The position numbers were made by a program, and so were the translations under genes. 49,324 nucleotides of DNA from contig JAAYSS010000104.1 in assembly GCA_012518275.1 (NCBI GenBank), positions 1 to 49,324 on the forward strand. Reading direction: 5' to 3'. Under the pieces are notes generated by a model. The model was not told the DNA's origin. It searched no databases and was given only the letters and a program-made list of their open reading frames with translations. How positions within the stretch are numbered: position 1 is the first letter of the stretch; each line of letters starts with the position of its first letter. This document shows, one piece after another, positions 8,431-17,700 of the stretch. This stretch comes from Bacteroidales bacterium (GTDB lineage Bacteria > Bacteroidota > Bacteroidia > Bacteroidales > Paludibacteraceae).

Positions 8431-11400
8431 TTAATATGTAATATTTAAACTAAAAGTAACGGCTTTATTTCTTGGATACGGTGAAAAATCAAAACCCTGT
8501 GTTAATATGGATGTGTTTCTGGTTGAAACTTCTGGATCAAGTCCCGAATATTTAGTCCATGTTATCAGGTTATTCGCTGATAAACTTAAGCGTAATTGCT
8601 GTATATTTACTCGTTTAATCCATCTTTCAGGTAAACTGTATCCAAAAGCTATGGCTTTTAATCTTAAGAAAGAACCATCCTCAATTATTCTTGAAGAATA
8701 AGCAGTAGGCCCTTGTCCTTTTGCACGAAAATTATCATTAGTGGGGTTTTCAGGAGTCCATCTATTAATATAGCTGGCATATTGGTTCCAACTTGGTAAA
8801 TTGGTAGCATTACCCTCAAGGATTAATCTATTTGCATTTAGAAGCTTATTTCCATAAGACCATTGGAGAAACACATTAAGGTCAAAATTCTTATACACAA
8901 AATCGTTTGAACATCCTCCTATAAATAGTGGGAAAGGAGAACCTAAAACTTTTCTATCCTCACTGGTTATTTCTAAATCACCATCAAAGTCTTTATATTT
9001 GATGTCTCCGGGAGAAATATTTGATCTTAACACACCACTTCCATTTGTAGGCAAATCATCCTTAAGCATATAGTAGTAGTCTTGGATGTTTTCAGAATTT
9101 ATTATCGATGGGTCAATAGGCTCTCCTGTAACCTTATCTGTCCATTCAAAATCAGTCAGTTGATAGTTCCCGTCATGTACGAAGCCGTAAAACTGTCCCA
9201 TACTCTCACCAACTTTTGATACATAAGCTGGCATATTGAAAAGAGGATTGAATCGAACGGAGCTGTAAATAACATTCTGATTATTAGCTAGTTTTATAAT
9301 TTTATTCCGATTGTGACTTATGTTGAAGTCAGTTTCCCAGCTAAAATTATTAGTTCTAATATTTACAGTCTTTAATTCAAACTCCCAGCCCCTGTTTCGT
9401 ATCTCGCCTGAATTCATAAAAACTCTTGAGACAGGAGCGTTTGCAGGCATATCCACGTTCATTAATAATCCTTTTGTCAATTTTTCATATACATCAAGTG
9501 TTATCTTAATTCTATTTTTAAAAAGTCCTAACTCTAAACCGATATCCGCTTGCGGTGAACTTTCCCAACGAAGAGCGTCATTTTGCATACTCACTTGATA
9601 CATGCCTTCATTGGGAGTTCCGTTGTTAAATGAATAAGAACCTCTAAACGATGACATATTTAAACCTGCTAAATAGGCAAAATCGCTTACTCTATTGTTT
9701 CCTGTTATGCCATAACTGGTTCTCAGACGAGCTCTTGACACGTAATGTCTTAAAGGTCTCATGAATTTTTCATTGGTAATATTCCATGCCAAAGAAGCCG
9801 AAGGGAAATAGCCCCATCTGTTCTGTTTAGAAAATCGAGATGAACCATCACGCCTTAAAGTTGAGCTAAAAATATATCTTGACTTATAATTATAAGTAAG
9901 TCGACCAAAATAAGAGATTCCGACATTGTCCGTAGGTATGGCTACAGGATCTTTAATAATTCCCTCATCCATTCCACTCATTCCTAATTCTTCTGAAGGA
10001 ATAAAAGTAGAGGTAAAACCATATCTCATGCCTGTTGCTTTTGAGATGGAGTGTCCCAGCAGCAAGTCAAATCTATGTGTTTTATTGATATTGAACCTAT
10101 ACGATAAAGTGTTGTCATTGTTCAATAAAACATTATCTGCGTGTACAACATTAGCGTTTACGCCATTTATATTTGTTGGAATATCTCTACCCCTTGTTGT
10201 CTTTCTATTAAAAAAGTTTTCGGCTCTTAGACCACTTTTTCGTATTCCAGCTTGAACTCTTAATTTTAAATCTTTAATTATTTCGTAATTGAGATACATA
10301 TTCCCTAAAAGAATATTTCTAGACCTTTTTCTATTTTCATTCTCAGTAGAAATAATTGGATTAACCCTTAACGTGTTATACAGAGGGTCAATATCCTCAA
10401 CAAGGAAATCGGTACTATCTTTCCCAGCAATGGGCCTATAGCCCCATGCGGTTATAAATAAGTAATTAGTCAAAGATAAAGTTCCGTCTCCGGTGGATCC
10501 GAGTGCGACCGGTGCCCCATGGCTAAGTACATCGGTATAGTTTACAGTTAGACCTACTTTTAGTCTTTCATTAACAGTTTGATCTAATGATAACCTCCCT
10601 TGATATCTATTATCTCCGGAGTTAATGATAACCCCATCTTGGAGAGTAGCTGAAAGAGATGCAATGTATTTTGTAGCATCAGTACCCCCTCTCATCGTAA
10701 TAGAATAATCCTGAGCCAGTGCAGATCTAAATAAATAATCTTGGAAATCGACAGGAGCAACGTCTCGATAATGTTCCAATGTGAGTCCGTCATATAAATA
10801 ATTACCTTCTGTAGATGTAGGTGCAAATTCTAATTGATATTTTATGTATTCGTAGGGAGACATCACTTCTATCTTTTTAGAAGCGGTGTGAATACCTATC
10901 GAAGAATTTAGGATTAAAGTTGGTTTTCCGACTGTTCCCTTTTTTGTAGTGATAATTATCACTCCATTAGTTCCTCTAGCACCATAAATAGACGTTGATG
11001 ATGCATCCTTCAAGATACTCATGGATTCAATATCGTTCGGATTAAGTGCCGCTTGTTCAAAATCATCAATTGGAATTCCGTCAATAACATAAAGAGGTTG
11101 ATTAGATTGAGTCATGGATGAAGCTCCCCGTATTATTATGTTAGACTCAGCTCCCGGTTGTCCATCTTCTGAGTAAACTTGTACTCCGGCAGCTCTTCCA
11201 GCTAAACCTTCTGCAAAAGTTTTGACAGGGGTTTTACGCATTTTTTCCATGTCAACCACATTTGCCGCACCAGTGAACTCTGATCTTTTTGTAGTCCCGT
11301 ATCCAATTACTACCATCTCATCTAGTGATTTTACGTCTTCTTCTAAGACAATTTTCAAGAAGCCGGTCTTTAATTTATCAATATTGATTTTTTGCTGTTC

Positions 11401-11688
11401 ATATCCCATGGATGAGACTTCCAGAACTGCATTGCTTCCTACTTGCAAAGTAAAATTGCCTTCTGCATCTGTTATCATACCATTTGTTGTCCCAGATTCT
11501 GTAACAGTTGCGACCACAGGTTCTCCTATAGCATTTGTTACTTGTCCTTTAATTGTTTTTTTAGAGGATTGTTGTGCCTGCAATTGCAAAGGAATGATAA
11601 GGATGCACATTATTAATCCTAAGGCAAGTAGATACCTTTTCAAGGAATTAAGGCAAACTATTACTATTACATTTTCATTTATCGTCAT
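8431..11688 (-). CDS. SusC/RagA-family TonB-dependent outer-membrane transporter
   Basis: A 1085-residue SusC-type porin that imports oligosaccharides across the outer membrane with its SusD lid, using TonB energy. The start at 11688 is an ATG; an in-frame TTG at 11643 would give a more conventional signal peptide (LKRYLLALGLIMCILII, cleaved after LQLQAQ). Next come a carboxypeptidase-regulatory-like domain (KGQVTNAIGEPVVATV to about residue 120), the junction VVIGYGTTKRSEFTGA, and a plug domain with IIIRGASSMTQSNQPLYVID and NPNDIESMSILKDASSTSIY. The barrel follows, ending in an aromatic-terminated beta strand (VTFSLNITY). There is no N-terminal anti-sigma signalling extension, so regulation is probably through the AraC-type regulator at 22327. 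SusD follows after 9 nt. Confidence 0.96.
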   Translation of the reverse strand: MTINENVIVIVCLNSLKRYLLALGLIMCILIIPLQLQAQQSSKKTIKGQVTNAIGEPVVATVTESGTTNGMITDAEGNFTLQVGSNAVLEVSSMGYEQQKINIDKLKTGFLKIVLEEDVKSLDEMVVIGYGTTKRSEFTGAANVVDMEKMRKTPVKTFAEGLAGRAAGVQVYSEDGQPGAESNIIIRGASSMTQSNQPLYVIDGIPIDDFEQAALNPNDIESMSILKDASSTSIYGARGTNGVIIITTKKGTVGKPTLILNSSIGIHTASKKIEVMSPYEYIKYQLEFAPTSTEGNYLYDGLTLEHYRDVAPVDFQDYLFRSALAQDYSITMRGGTDATKYIASLSATLQDGVIINSGDNRYQGRLSLDQTVNERLKVGLTVNYTDVLSHGAPVALGSTGDGTLSLTNYLFITAWGYRPIAGKDSTDFLVEDIDPLYNTLRVNPIISTENENRKRSRNILLGNMYLNYEIIKDLKLRVQAGIRKSGLRAENFFNRKTTRGRDIPTNINGVNANVVHADNVLLNNDNTLSYRFNINKTHRFDLLLGHSISKATGMRYGFTSTFIPSEELGMSGMDEGIIKDPVAIPTDNVGISYFGRLTYNYKSRYIFSSTLRRDGSSRFSKQNRWGYFPSASLAWNITNEKFMRPLRHYVSRARLRTSYGITGNNRVSDFAYLAGLNMSSFRGSYSFNNGTPNEGMYQVSMQNDALRWESSPQADIGLELGLFKNRIKITLDVYEKLTKGLLMNVDMPANAPVSRVFMNSGEIRNRGWEFELKTVNIRTNNFSWETDFNISHNRNKIIKLANNQNVIYSSVRFNPLFNMPAYVSKVGESMGQFYGFVHDGNYQLTDFEWTDKVTGEPIDPSIINSENIQDYYYMLKDDLPTNGSGVLRSNISPGDIKYKDFDGDLEITSEDRKVLGSPFPLFIGGCSNDFVYKNFDLNVFLQWSYGNKLLNANRLILEGNATNLPSWNQYASYINRWTPENPTNDNFRAKGQGPTAYSSRIIEDGSFLRLKAIAFGYSLPERWIKRVNIQQLRLSLSANNLITWTKYSGLDPEVSTRNTSILTQGFDFSPYPRNKAVTFSLNITY

Positions 11689-11824
11689 GGATTCTTTTAG
11701 ATTAATATATTACAGTTAGTTTTATATAATTAATAACTATCTTGTCGTTCCTGGCTTGCACTTTACTTTAATTGTCAAAGGTGTATTCGCAATAAAAAAG
11801 CTAAAAAACAACAATAACTTACCC

Positions 11825-11851
11825 AGGATAAGGCATGTCATGCCTTATCCT
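11825..11851. terminator. Perfect 13-bp inverted repeat between BspA-like gene and susC
   Basis: AGGATAAGGCATG (11825-11837) and CATGCCTTATCCT (11839-11851) are exact reverse complements around a single T. It lies 39 nt past the stop codon of the upstream gene and 137 nt before the susC start. As RNA it would fold into a strong GC-containing hairpin, but no U-tract follows on the minus strand. It could be a terminator, a processing site or a protein-binding palindrome. Confidence 0.5.
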
Positions 11852-11889
11852 AAAATTTAGATAAATCCGTACTTATTTATTACTGAGTT

Positions 11890-13113
11890 TTATTTAATCA
11901 GTTTTAATACAGACTGTTTTCCTTGAGCTTTCTGATGTAATGCTACATAAACTCCCTTTGGTAGATGATTTAGAGAAATGCTTGTTTCTGAAGCTCCTTC
12001 TGCTATCGGTTTCGAAACTATAAGCTTTCCGCTAAGATCTGCGATTATAATTTTAGTGCCATCAGATGACGGTTCAAATATAAAGTAAGCATTTTCTTGA
12101 ACAGGATTCTTTAATAACGAAAATTTTGAAGCATTATCTGGGGTTAGCTCTACACTTGTTTCTGTGCATACGCCGGCATCAGTAATAGCCCAACCCATAC
12201 CAATTAATTTATCCCTTGCAGCTGTGGCAGATTTATCATAACATACACCTGCTGCTGTGAACGGTATAGAACCGGCAGCTCCTGATGCTGTTGCAGGATT
12301 ATTTGCCCAGCCGATTAGCGTAGCAGCATAATTTTCTGGACTCATACCTGAGTTATCGAACATTCTATTAGCGCTTCTTAATACACCGTTAACACCTGTC
12401 ATTTCCCAGCTTCCTAAATCCTGATTAAAGGAACTGGCACCTTCAAATGCTCCTAAGAAATTATTTACGTTTGTAACGTCCCAATTTAGAGGCTGATTAA
12501 ATGAAGTTGCACCCATAAAAACATAGTTTAATAATCGAACTTTAGAAGTATCCCAATCGCTAATTGAAGAACCAGCACCTGTTAAACTTGTACAGCCCTC
12601 AAACATACTTGTGAGGGACATGTTTGATGCAAAAACAGGTTGATCTGTTGCAGTTAGCTCTAAATTCTTACACCCCTTGAAAGCTTGAAATAATCCATTA
12701 TTATAAGACCATTTAATAGTCCCCCACTGACTAATTTCCACTAAATTAAGTTTTTCTTCATCTGGTGCTTCTGTGGTTCCTTGCAATACACGGAAACCAT
12801 TAAAGTCAGCAGCAGTGGTGGTGTTAGGAACCACTTCAAAGGCATAGCGTACTCCGGGGGTAAGTCCCGTTACTTCAAAAGGATTATTTAATGTAGAACT
12901 TGCATCTGGAATAGTTTTCAAAACCGTATTAGTTGATAAATCCCTTACTACAATGGTATAATTAGCTCCAATTCCCGGATATTTAATACTGGTCCCTATT
13001 GGTTCCCATACGGTAATAAATGCTTCAGGATTCGGGTCTTGCGCTTGAGCTAAACTAAATCCGGCAAATAATGCTAAACAAAATGTAAAAATAATTTTTT
13101 TAATTTTTCTCAT
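11890..13113 (-). CDS. BspA-like (DUF285) surface protein with T9SS sorting tail, copy 1
   Basis: A 407-residue exported protein. A signal peptide (ends near AQAQ) is followed by an FN3-like beta domain (about 30-115, starting EAFITVWEPIGTSIKYPG). DUF285/BspA-type leucine-rich repeats come next (MFEGCTSLTG, SDWDTSKV, GATSFNQPLNWDVTNVNNF, GASSFNQDLGSW), and the tail (about 325-407: FSLLKNPVQENAYFIF, IIIADLSGKLI, HLPKGVYVAL) fits the type A C-terminal signal of the type IX secretion system. It is therefore expected to be displayed on the cell surface. DUF285 repeats mediate binding or adhesion rather than catalysis. It is a tandem duplicate of the gene at 13343-14557 and homologous to the C-terminal third of the fusion at 14787. 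A role in holding the glycan substrate is inferred. Confidence 0.88.
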   Translation of the reverse strand: MRKIKKIIFTFCLALFAGFSLAQAQDPNPEAFITVWEPIGTSIKYPGIGANYTIVVRDLSTNTVLKTIPDASSTLNNPFEVTGLTPGVRYAFEVVPNTTTAADFNGFRVLQGTTEAPDEEKLNLVEISQWGTIKWSYNNGLFQAFKGCKNLELTATDQPVFASNMSLTSMFEGCTSLTGAGSSISDWDTSKVRLLNYVFMGATSFNQPLNWDVTNVNNFLGAFEGASSFNQDLGSWEMTGVNGVLRSANRMFDNSGMSPENYAATLIGWANNPATASGAAGSIPFTAAGVCYDKSATAARDKLIGMGWAITDAGVCTETSVELTPDNASKFSLLKNPVQENAYFIFEPSSDGTKIIIADLSGKLIVSKPIAEGASETSISLNHLPKGVYVALHQKAQGKQSVLKLIK

Positions 13114-13342
13114 GGTTGTATTTTTTATATGTTATTTTATGAATAATGATTTATGAATAGTTTTTATTAAAGCTGTTTGTTGATTTATTATCAGGCTTGT
13201 TCTTATATTTCTACAAACCTTTTATTACCTTTTTTTATAGGTATTTCTTATAAAAATGTTTTATATGCTTACCTCCTTTCTGTGTGTTTGAAAAAGTTAA
13301 ATTCAGATTTATCAGATTAAATTTTGATTCTAAAATCACATA

Positions 13343-14557
13343 CTATTTGGTTAATTTTAAGGCAGTTTGTTTGCCTTGAACACTTCTATATATTGCTATA
13401 TAGACCCCTTTTTGCAAATGATTTAAGGGGATGCTTAATGTTGTTTCCCCCATGTTGATAGATTGTACAGCTATAATTTTGCCATTAAGATCTGTTATTG
13501 CAATATTATCTTCATTTTCAGATGGTTCAAAAATAAAATAAGCATTTTCTTGAACGGGGTTTTCTAATAAAGAAAACTTAGGAGTATTATTAGATGTAAG
13601 ATTCACGCTTGCTTCAGTACATACACCGGCATCAGAAATTGCCCAACCCATACCAATTAATTTATCCCTTGCAGCTGTGGCAGATTTATCATAACATACA
13701 CCTGCTGCTGTGAACGGTATAGAACCGGCAGCTCCTGATGCTGTTGCAGGATTGTTTGCCCAGCCGATTAGCGTAGCAGCATAGTTTTCTGGACTCATAC
13801 CTGAGTTATCGAACATTCTATTAGCACTTTTTAATACACCGTTAACACCTGTCATTTCCCAGCTTCCTAAATCTTGATTAAAGGAACTGGCACCTTCAAA
13901 TGCACTTATGAAGTTATTTACGTTTGTAACGTCCCAATTTAACGGTTGGTTAAATGAAGTTGCACCCAAAAACATATAGTTTAAAAATCGAACTTTTGAA
14001 GTATCCCAATCGCTTATCGAAGAATCAGCGCCTGTTAAACTTGTACAACCTTCAAACATGCTTGTGAGATACATGTTTGATGCAAAAATAGGATAATCTG
14101 TTGCTGTTAGCTCTATGTCTGTACATCCTTTGAAAGCATAAGCTAATCCATTATTATAAGACCATTTAATAGTTCCCCACTGTGTGATTTCTTTTAAGTT
14201 AAGTTTCTCTTCGTCCGGCTCTTCTTCTGTACCTTGTAATACACGAAAACCATTAAAATCAGCTGCTGTGGTGGTGTTTGGAACCACTTCAAGAGCATAG
14301 CGTACCCCGGGCGTAAGCCCTGTTATTTCATAAGGATTGTTTAATGTTGAATTTGCATCTGGAATAGTTTTCAAAATCGTATTAGTAGATAAATCTCTTA
14401 CAACAATGGTATAATTGGTTCCAATACCCGGATACTTAATACTTGTACCGATAGGCTCCCATACAGTAATAAATGCATCTGGATTAGGGGCTTGTGCTTT
14501 TACTAATCCAAATCCAGTAAATAATGCTAAACAAAATGTAAAAATAATTTTTCTCAT
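13343..14557 (-). CDS. BspA-like (DUF285) surface protein with T9SS sorting tail, copy 2
   Basis: A 404-residue paralogue of the preceding protein with the same plan: signal peptide (ends near VKAQ), FN3-like domain starting DAFITVWEPIGTSIKYPG, DUF285 repeats (MFEGCTSLTG, SDWDTSKV, GATSFNQPLNWDVTN), and a T9SS tail (LENPVQENAYFIFEP, IAITDLNGKIIAVQS, HLQKGVYIAIY). The tail is closer to that of the fusion protein at 14787 (DLNGKIIVVQS) than to copy 1, while the middle is almost identical to copy 1, which gives the gene a mosaic look. It is expected on the cell surface through T9SS. A binding role is inferred; no catalytic motif is visible. Confidence 0.88.
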   Translation of the reverse strand: MRKIIFTFCLALFTGFGLVKAQAPNPDAFITVWEPIGTSIKYPGIGTNYTIVVRDLSTNTILKTIPDANSTLNNPYEITGLTPGVRYALEVVPNTTTAADFNGFRVLQGTEEEPDEEKLNLKEITQWGTIKWSYNNGLAYAFKGCTDIELTATDYPIFASNMYLTSMFEGCTSLTGADSSISDWDTSKVRFLNYMFLGATSFNQPLNWDVTNVNNFISAFEGASSFNQDLGSWEMTGVNGVLKSANRMFDNSGMSPENYAATLIGWANNPATASGAAGSIPFTAAGVCYDKSATAARDKLIGMGWAISDAGVCTEASVNLTSNNTPKFSLLENPVQENAYFIFEPSENEDNIAITDLNGKIIAVQSINMGETTLSIPLNHLQKGVYIAIYRSVQGKQTALKLTK

Positions 14558-14786
14558 GGTTGTTTTTTTATATTGCTTGTTAATAAATTTGTGAATATTA
14601 GATTGTTAAAGTTGTTATGTCGCTGTGTTATAGTTGGCTTATTCCAACATTAAAACAAACTCCTGAACTTCCTAAAGCTATTTTATTGCTAGTATAAAAA
14701 TGTACATCCTTCCCGTGAACTTTAAAAAAGTTAATAAATTAAAAGTTAGATTTTTACACAAAATTTTAATCCTAAAACACCAATAC

Positions 14787-17700
14787 TTATCTCACCAATT
14801 TTAAGGCAGTTTGTTTGCCTTGAATATTTCTGTATATTGCCACATAAACTCCTTTTTGTAAATGACTTAACGGGATACTTAGTTTTGTTTTTCCCTCGTC
14901 AATAGATTGTACAACAATAATCTTGCCGTTAAGATCTGTAATTACAATGTTATCACCAGCTACAGACGGTTTAAAATTAAAATGGGCAAATTCTTGAATA
15001 GGATTTCTTAATAATGAAAACTCCGAAACGTCATTATAGCTTGAATCAACTCCTGTTTGTACACACATTCCGGAATCAGTAATAACCCACTCTCTATTGA
15101 TTAGTAAAGCCCTTGCATCTGATGCAGTACTATCATATGCAATACCCGCTGCACCTAATGTAACCTTATCAGCTGTTTCAGAATTGTTTGCCCAACCAAT
15201 TAAAGTTGCAGCGTAATTATCGCAATCCATTCCTGAATTATCGAACATTCTACCTGCGTTTACAATACCTGCAGGACCTTTTATTGTCCAGTTTCCCAAG
15301 TTTTGGTTAAATAAACTTGCACCGTTAAATGCGTCTATAAAGTTATTCACATTAGCCACATTCCAATAGAGTGGTTGATTAAAGGATGTTGCACCCTTAA
15401 ATAAGTAGGGCATTAATCGCACTTTCGATGTATCCCAGTTACTAATGGATGAAAAAACACCTGTAAGATTTGTGCATCCTTGAAACATACCGGAAAGATA
15501 CATATTTGTAGCAAAAACAGGAAAATCTACTGCAGTTAACTCCACATTTTTACATTCTCTAAATGCATTTGTTAATCCATTTTTGTAATCCCATTGAATG
15601 GCTCCCCAGCGTCTAATTTCCTTTAGATTGAGTTTTTCATAATCAGGTATTATTGATGTGCCTTGCAATACTCGAAATCCATTAAAGTCTGTCGCTGTAG
15701 TGCTGTTAGGTGTTACCTCAAGCCCGTAACGTGTCTTTGTCAATCCTTTTATTTCATAGGGATTATTCAAGCTAGAACTTGCATTTGGAATTGTTCGTAC
15801 AATTGCATAGCTTTCCAAATCTCTTACAACAATCGAATAGTCATTCCCGATTCCAGGGTACTTAATACTTGTTTTCGTGGGTTCCCATACAGTGATAAAA
15901 GCATCAGGGTTCTGTGATTTTACAACAGACAATCCATCTTTTTCAATCACTTCCTCTGGCAAAAGCATGTAGCGAGGATTTAAAGAAAAATAAGGCGGTA
16001 CCGTCATCAGTTTAATAATTCCCCTTGCATCTTTAAAACTCCAAATTTTACCATCTTGTCCTTCAGCCACTGGAAAAGATTGATAAGCACTTGTGTTCTT
16101 GAAAACAAAGACCTCATTATCATCTCCATCGTAAAGTGTGCCTTTTATCAACTTATGATACATCCCAACTTTTCTGGTTCCTTTTGGTACATAAAAATAG
16201 AATGATCCTTCGATTTCTGCATCTCCTGTGAATGTTTTATAATAATTATTCCAGGTATCTGCTGTTTTGTCATTACCATCTGATATATCAATAGCATGTA
16301 ATCCCACTTGCTTGGGAGTTAATACCACCGTGTTTGTGATTCCATTTGGTGGAGTTGATGCATCTGTCTGAATTAGTGTTTCATAAGTTCCATTATCTGA
16401 TGCTCCGCCCAGTTTGGTTAGATTAACTTTGACATTGCCTCTATCTCTGTAATGGGCAATCAGACCACCAGTAATTTCAATTTTTATTGGTTGCAATAAC
16501 TCATCAACCCAAGTATAATAGCGCCAAGTGTTACGTCTAGGATTCAGATGTGGATATATTAATTTATCATTAATAAAATGAACTGGCATCAATTTATTAC
16601 TAAATTCTATTGGCTGAAAATCAAATAATTCATTATTTGCGATTCCATTATTGATTAATTCTTCAATTTCTTCAGACGTATATATTTTATTTACCCATAC
16701 TGGTTTTACATATGCATCCGGATCGGGAGAATAGTCTTTCCAGTGTAAGCTTTTGTCAATACCCAATGTGTGTAAAATCCGATTTTCTTTTATACCTTCT
16801 ATAAAAGACATTAACTCATTAAATTTAACCTGTTTCTCTGTCACATTACTAGTTGTTTCATAGTCTTTAAATAGCTCTGTATAGCGCGTATAGAGAACCA
16901 AATCATCAATTCTCGATAAAATTACACTATCACTCTGCGCTTCTTCCCTTGCTTGCTTAAGTAAACGATACATCCTGCCTATCGGATCTGAAGCTAACAT
17001 GGTAGGTTCAGATCCATCAAGAAAAGTGTAGTATTCTTTAATAGTCTGTGCTGAAGGTCCAAAAGCTCTGTTAAAAAAATCATCCGTTATGGCTAATACA
17101 TCCTCATCAATGTTCCATAACAACTTTTCTGCGACGTAGTAACCCAAACCACTTGGAATCCAATCATCACAAGCCTCAGAAGTTAAATAGCGTGCTCCTT
17201 TATTATAAAAGTCAGAGATTGATTTTTGTAAATACGAGAGATTGCTTCCCTTGGACCTACCAGGAAGTAATTTCGACCAAGTGAGAACATTGTAGTATTC
17301 TCTTATTCCCAAAACAGCCCCTTTCGCAGCCCAACCATCAATTATTTCATCCACATTCATTCCGCCCGAAATAAAGCTAGTGGCAACACTTACTACCACA
17401 TCTTTGTCTACATCTATTTCCGGAGCGGGTGAATGTTGATTGTATGCATACATACCTATCTTTTTACCTTGATATAGTTCCCTAACCGCTTGTGCAACTG
17501 TATTGGATAAAAAGACCGCCCGTGTAGAAGGAGACCCCATTTTTAGACACTCTTTGCATTGACACCATCCACCACCGTCTGATGGATCCATCGAGATACT
17601 TTCCAATTTAGGATTTCTTTGAAACTGTTTTAATGCATGATTTACCACAAGTTGACGTAAGCTCGGATTGGATATACAAAATTTTATTTCTTTAACACTA

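Larger units (their letters stand above)
11890..14786 (-). repeat. Tandem gene duplication: two BspA-like genes with equal 229-nt upstream spacers
   Basis: The two genes (407 and 404 residues) are aligned over their full length, and the non-coding spacer upstream of each is exactly 229 nt (13114-13342 and 14558-14786) with recognisable similarity near both ends. The stretch 12188-12371 differs from 13641-13824 at only about two positions, although flanking coding sequence has diverged more. This points to tandem duplication followed by local gene conversion. Within the two spacers I see no further gene. Confidence 0.8.

Noticed and set aside
9926-10255. Open frame of 109 codons on the plus strand inside susC
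   Set aside because: It lies antisense to a well-supported SusC gene, has no recognisable domain, and its composition follows from the opposite strand.
11222-11719. Open frame of 165 codons on the plus strand over the 5' end of susC
   Set aside because: It is antisense to the plug and signal peptide codons of SusC; no start signal or protein family supports it.
11776-11783. CACCTTTG on the minus strand as a susC promoter
   Set aside because: The first two bases miss the consensus and no TTTG box lies at the right distance, so I do not list it.
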